Shown here: one piece after another, positions 50,696 to 52,074 of the stretch | Layout: each line of letters starts with the position of its first letter | Numbering within the stretch: position 1 is the first letter of the stretch | Assembly (NCBI GenBank): GCA_905216155.1 | Contig: CAJMSU010000010.1 | Span: forward strand, 1-52,074 | DNA length: 52,074 nt | Direction: 5' to 3' | From: an uncultured bacterium | Lineage (GTDB): Bacteria > Bacillota_I > Bacilli_A > RF39 > UBA660 | The notes under the pieces: model-generated | What the model was told of the DNA's origin: nothing | Database searches by the model: none | What the model saw: only the letters and a program-made list of their open reading frames with translations | Position numbers and translations under genes: made by a program

Positions 50696-51643
50696 ATGAG
50701 GAAAAAATTTAAATCTAAGAAGAAAAAATTACGTTTCAAATATAAATTTTTCTTCTTTTTATTTTTTTTCATATTAGGAATGGTTATTAGCTATAGGATA
50801 CTTTATACTAATTGTAAAAAAATTGATGATAAAGAATTTATTAAAATTTTATTGAATAATAGTAATCATCATAATAAAAATAATTCTATAAAAAAAATAC
50901 TTACTAAATTAAATATTAAACAAATTGTGGAGCCTACATCAATTTTAGATAATAACTATAAGAAATTAGTAAAACAGTATAAAAAAGAAAAAAAAGTAAA
51001 TGTTGAAACAACTAATGATTCTGATAAAAAACTTATATATATTTATAATACTCATCAAACAGAGGAATATAAGGCTAGTAATTTTATAGAATATAGTATA
51101 AATCCAACCGTTCAAATGGCAAATTATATTCTAGAAGATATCTTCAACAAAAATAATCTTTCTACTTTAACAGAAGAAGAAAGAATAAAAGATATTTTAA
51201 ATTCAAATGGTTGGAATTATGTTAAAAGTTATAAAGCTAGTAGAATTTTATTAGAAAAAGCAAAAAAGAACAATCCATCTCTTAAGTATTTTATAGATGT
51301 CCATAGAGATAGTTTATCTAAAGAAAAAACAACCGTTCAAATAGATGATAAAAGTTATGCTAAAGTATTATTTTTAATAGGATTAGAAAATGAAAATTAT
51401 GAACAAAATTTAGAGTTTACAACTAAGATAAATAATAAGTTAAATGAATTATATCCTAATCTGTCAAAAGGTATATTAAAAAAAGGAGGAGCAGGTGTAA
51501 ATGGTGTTTATAATCAGGATTTTGATAAGCATACAATATTAATTGAAATAGGAGGGCAGGATAATACTGTAGATGAAGTTTTAAATTCATCAATTGCTTT
51601 TGCTAGATGCTTTATGGAGGTGATAAAAACAAATGAAGGCTAA
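50696..51643 (+). CDS. spoIIP: stage II sporulation protein P
   Basis: Membrane-anchored peptidoglycan amidase/endopeptidase of the SpoIIDMP engulfment machine. From ATG 50696 it has 315 residues: basic head, one membrane segment (about 17-38), linker, and the C-terminal hydrolase with YNTHQTEEY (near residue 117), DVHRDS (near 204) and LIEIGGQDNTVDE (near 282), the conserved His and Glu zinc-binding pattern. Ribosome site GGTGAT. The frame is open 12 bases earlier at TTG. The gpr-spoIIP-yqxA order of Bacillus is kept. spoIID and spoIIM are not in the window. Confidence 0.93.
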   Translation: MRKKFKSKKKKLRFKYKFFFFLFFFILGMVISYRILYTNCKKIDDKEFIKILLNNSNHHNKNNSIKKILTKLNIKQIVEPTSILDNNYKKLVKQYKKEKKVNVETTNDSDKKLIYIYNTHQTEEYKASNFIEYSINPTVQMANYILEDIFNKNNLSTLTEEERIKDILNSNGWNYVKSYKASRILLEKAKKNNPSLKYFIDVHRDSLSKEKTTVQIDDKSYAKVLFLIGLENENYEQNLEFTTKINNKLNELYPNLSKGILKKGGAGVNGVYNQDFDKHTILIEIGGQDNTVDEVLNSSIAFARCFMEVIKTNEG

Positions 51644-51956
51644 TAATATTTTAAAATTTACTTTTGTTATCTTAATTTTACTTTTTATTGGTTTATATAT
51701 CAGTCAAGTAACAGGATATTATGAATATACAGAAAGTAAAAAAACAACCCTTACAAAAGACGCTATTAATCGTTTTGAAAAAGATGTTAAAGAGGGAAAA
51801 GAAATAAGTGCTAAAAACTATCTAGAAGAAGAAAAAGAATATAATAATAAAGTATCTAAATTAGGAATTACTGTATCTAATTTAATAGAAAAAAGTTTTA
51901 ATAAAACTATGAGTTCTTTATTTAAAGAAATTGATAGAGCTGTTTCTGAAAAATAA
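51633..51956 (+). CDS. small anchored protein after spoIIP (YqxA-like position)
   Basis: A 107-residue protein with an N-terminal membrane segment (about residues 7-25) and a charged helical outer part. In Bacillus the gene following spoIIP is yqxA (DUF3679), which also codes for a protein of about 110 residues with one N-terminal membrane segment, so this is probably its counterpart; the sequence resemblance itself is weak. Start ATG overlaps the spoIIP end by 11 bases, with GGAGGTG ahead of it. Confidence 0.75.
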   Translation: MKANNILKFTFVILILLFIGLYISQVTGYYEYTESKKTTLTKDAINRFEKDVKEGKEISAKNYLEEEKEYNNKVSKLGITVSNLIEKSFNKTMSSLFKEIDRAVSEK

Positions 51957-51966
51957 ATTAATTAAG

Positions 51967-52074
51967 TTGTTATATATTATAAATGAAAGTAATGCAGAAT
52001 GTTTTGAATTTAAGAAAGTAGAAGAAGCTGTTTACTATTTAGAAAAAGCAAATGAAAATGATTATAAATATATA
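51967..52074 (+). CDS. possible partial gene at the window edge
   Basis: An open frame continues to the last base and encodes YIINESNAECFEFKKVEEAV, then YYLEKANENDYKYI, with normal coding character. TTG 51967 is the only start-like codon near the left limit and has no clear ribosome site, and the frame is open further upstream over the preceding gene. Too short to recognise; the 3' part lies outside the window. Confidence 0.35.
   Translation, partial: MLYIINESNAECFEFKKVEEAVYYLEKANENDYKYI

Noticed and set aside
1..52074. Possible Mycoplasma-type code (TGA = Trp) given the base composition
   Set aside because: rel, dtd, smr and others end cleanly at TGA, and conserved Trp positions use TGG.

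Overview
The window is about 52 kb of very AT-rich bacterial chromosome (roughly three quarters A+T by eye). It is densely packed with mostly plus-strand genes. Gene content and order point to a low-GC Gram-positive of the Bacilli/RF39-like (Mollicutes-related) type that keeps endospore genes. Evidence is rbgA-rnhB-topA-xerC, comN-secDF-rel-dtd-hisS-aspS-recD2, ftsK/spoIIIE next to an ymfF/ymfH-like pair, lepA-hemW, and rpsT/gpr-spoIIP-yqxA-like, all groupings known from Bacillus. Many genes end in TGA and Trp is TGG, so this is code 11 and not the Mycoplasma code. There are no rRNA or tRNA genes, CRISPR arrays, insertion sequences or prophage.

Layout. 1-6.7 kb: ribosome assembly GTPase, an RNase HII with an extra N-terminal domain, an orphan, topoisomerase I, a second orphan and XerC. 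6.8-16.5 kb: ComN-like protein, SecDF, the stringent-response Rel enzyme, Dtd, an AI-2E-type permease, a short M3-like peptidase, an acyl-CoA synthetase and a YjdF-like membrane protein. 16.5-23.4 kb: a T-box leader (specifier GAC, Asp) controlling hisS-aspS, then mtaB, recD2 and a 55-residue membrane peptide. 23.4-28.2 kb: rnhC (minus), cvpA, trxA and ppdK. 28.2-29.0 kb: an 0.8-kb gene-poor stretch holding a possible structured RNA with a strong terminator, a decayed XRE regulator, a decayed Ig-like surface-protein tail on the minus strand, a palindrome and a long bidirectional hairpin. 29.0-35.8 kb: an accessory envelope block (PMT mannosyltransferase, PfkB kinase, Smr protein, then two large unrecognised membrane-anchored proteins). 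35.8-43.2 kb: rpmG, efp, ftsK, deoD, the M16 pair and an anchored orphan. 43.3-52 kb: lepA, a triple-HTH SpoIIID-like regulator, hemW, an HD protein, tmk, a transglutaminase-like protein (minus), rpsT (minus), gpr, spoIIP, a YqxA-like gene and a fragment at the edge.

How it fits together. Most genes are information-processing housekeeping in short operons with ATG overlaps. Gpr (degrades spore-coat DNA proteins on germination), SpoIIP (peptidoglycan hydrolase of engulfment) and the SpoIIID-like regulator suggest real or recently lost sporulation. Gene packing is extreme: at least eight terminators overlap or enclose the stop codon, and one also contains the next promoter's -35 box. The least explained parts are the two-gene membrane system at 31.8-35.8 kb, the triple SpoIIID-like protein, the domain fused to RNase HII, the Cys/His tail on HisRS and the structured element after ppdK.
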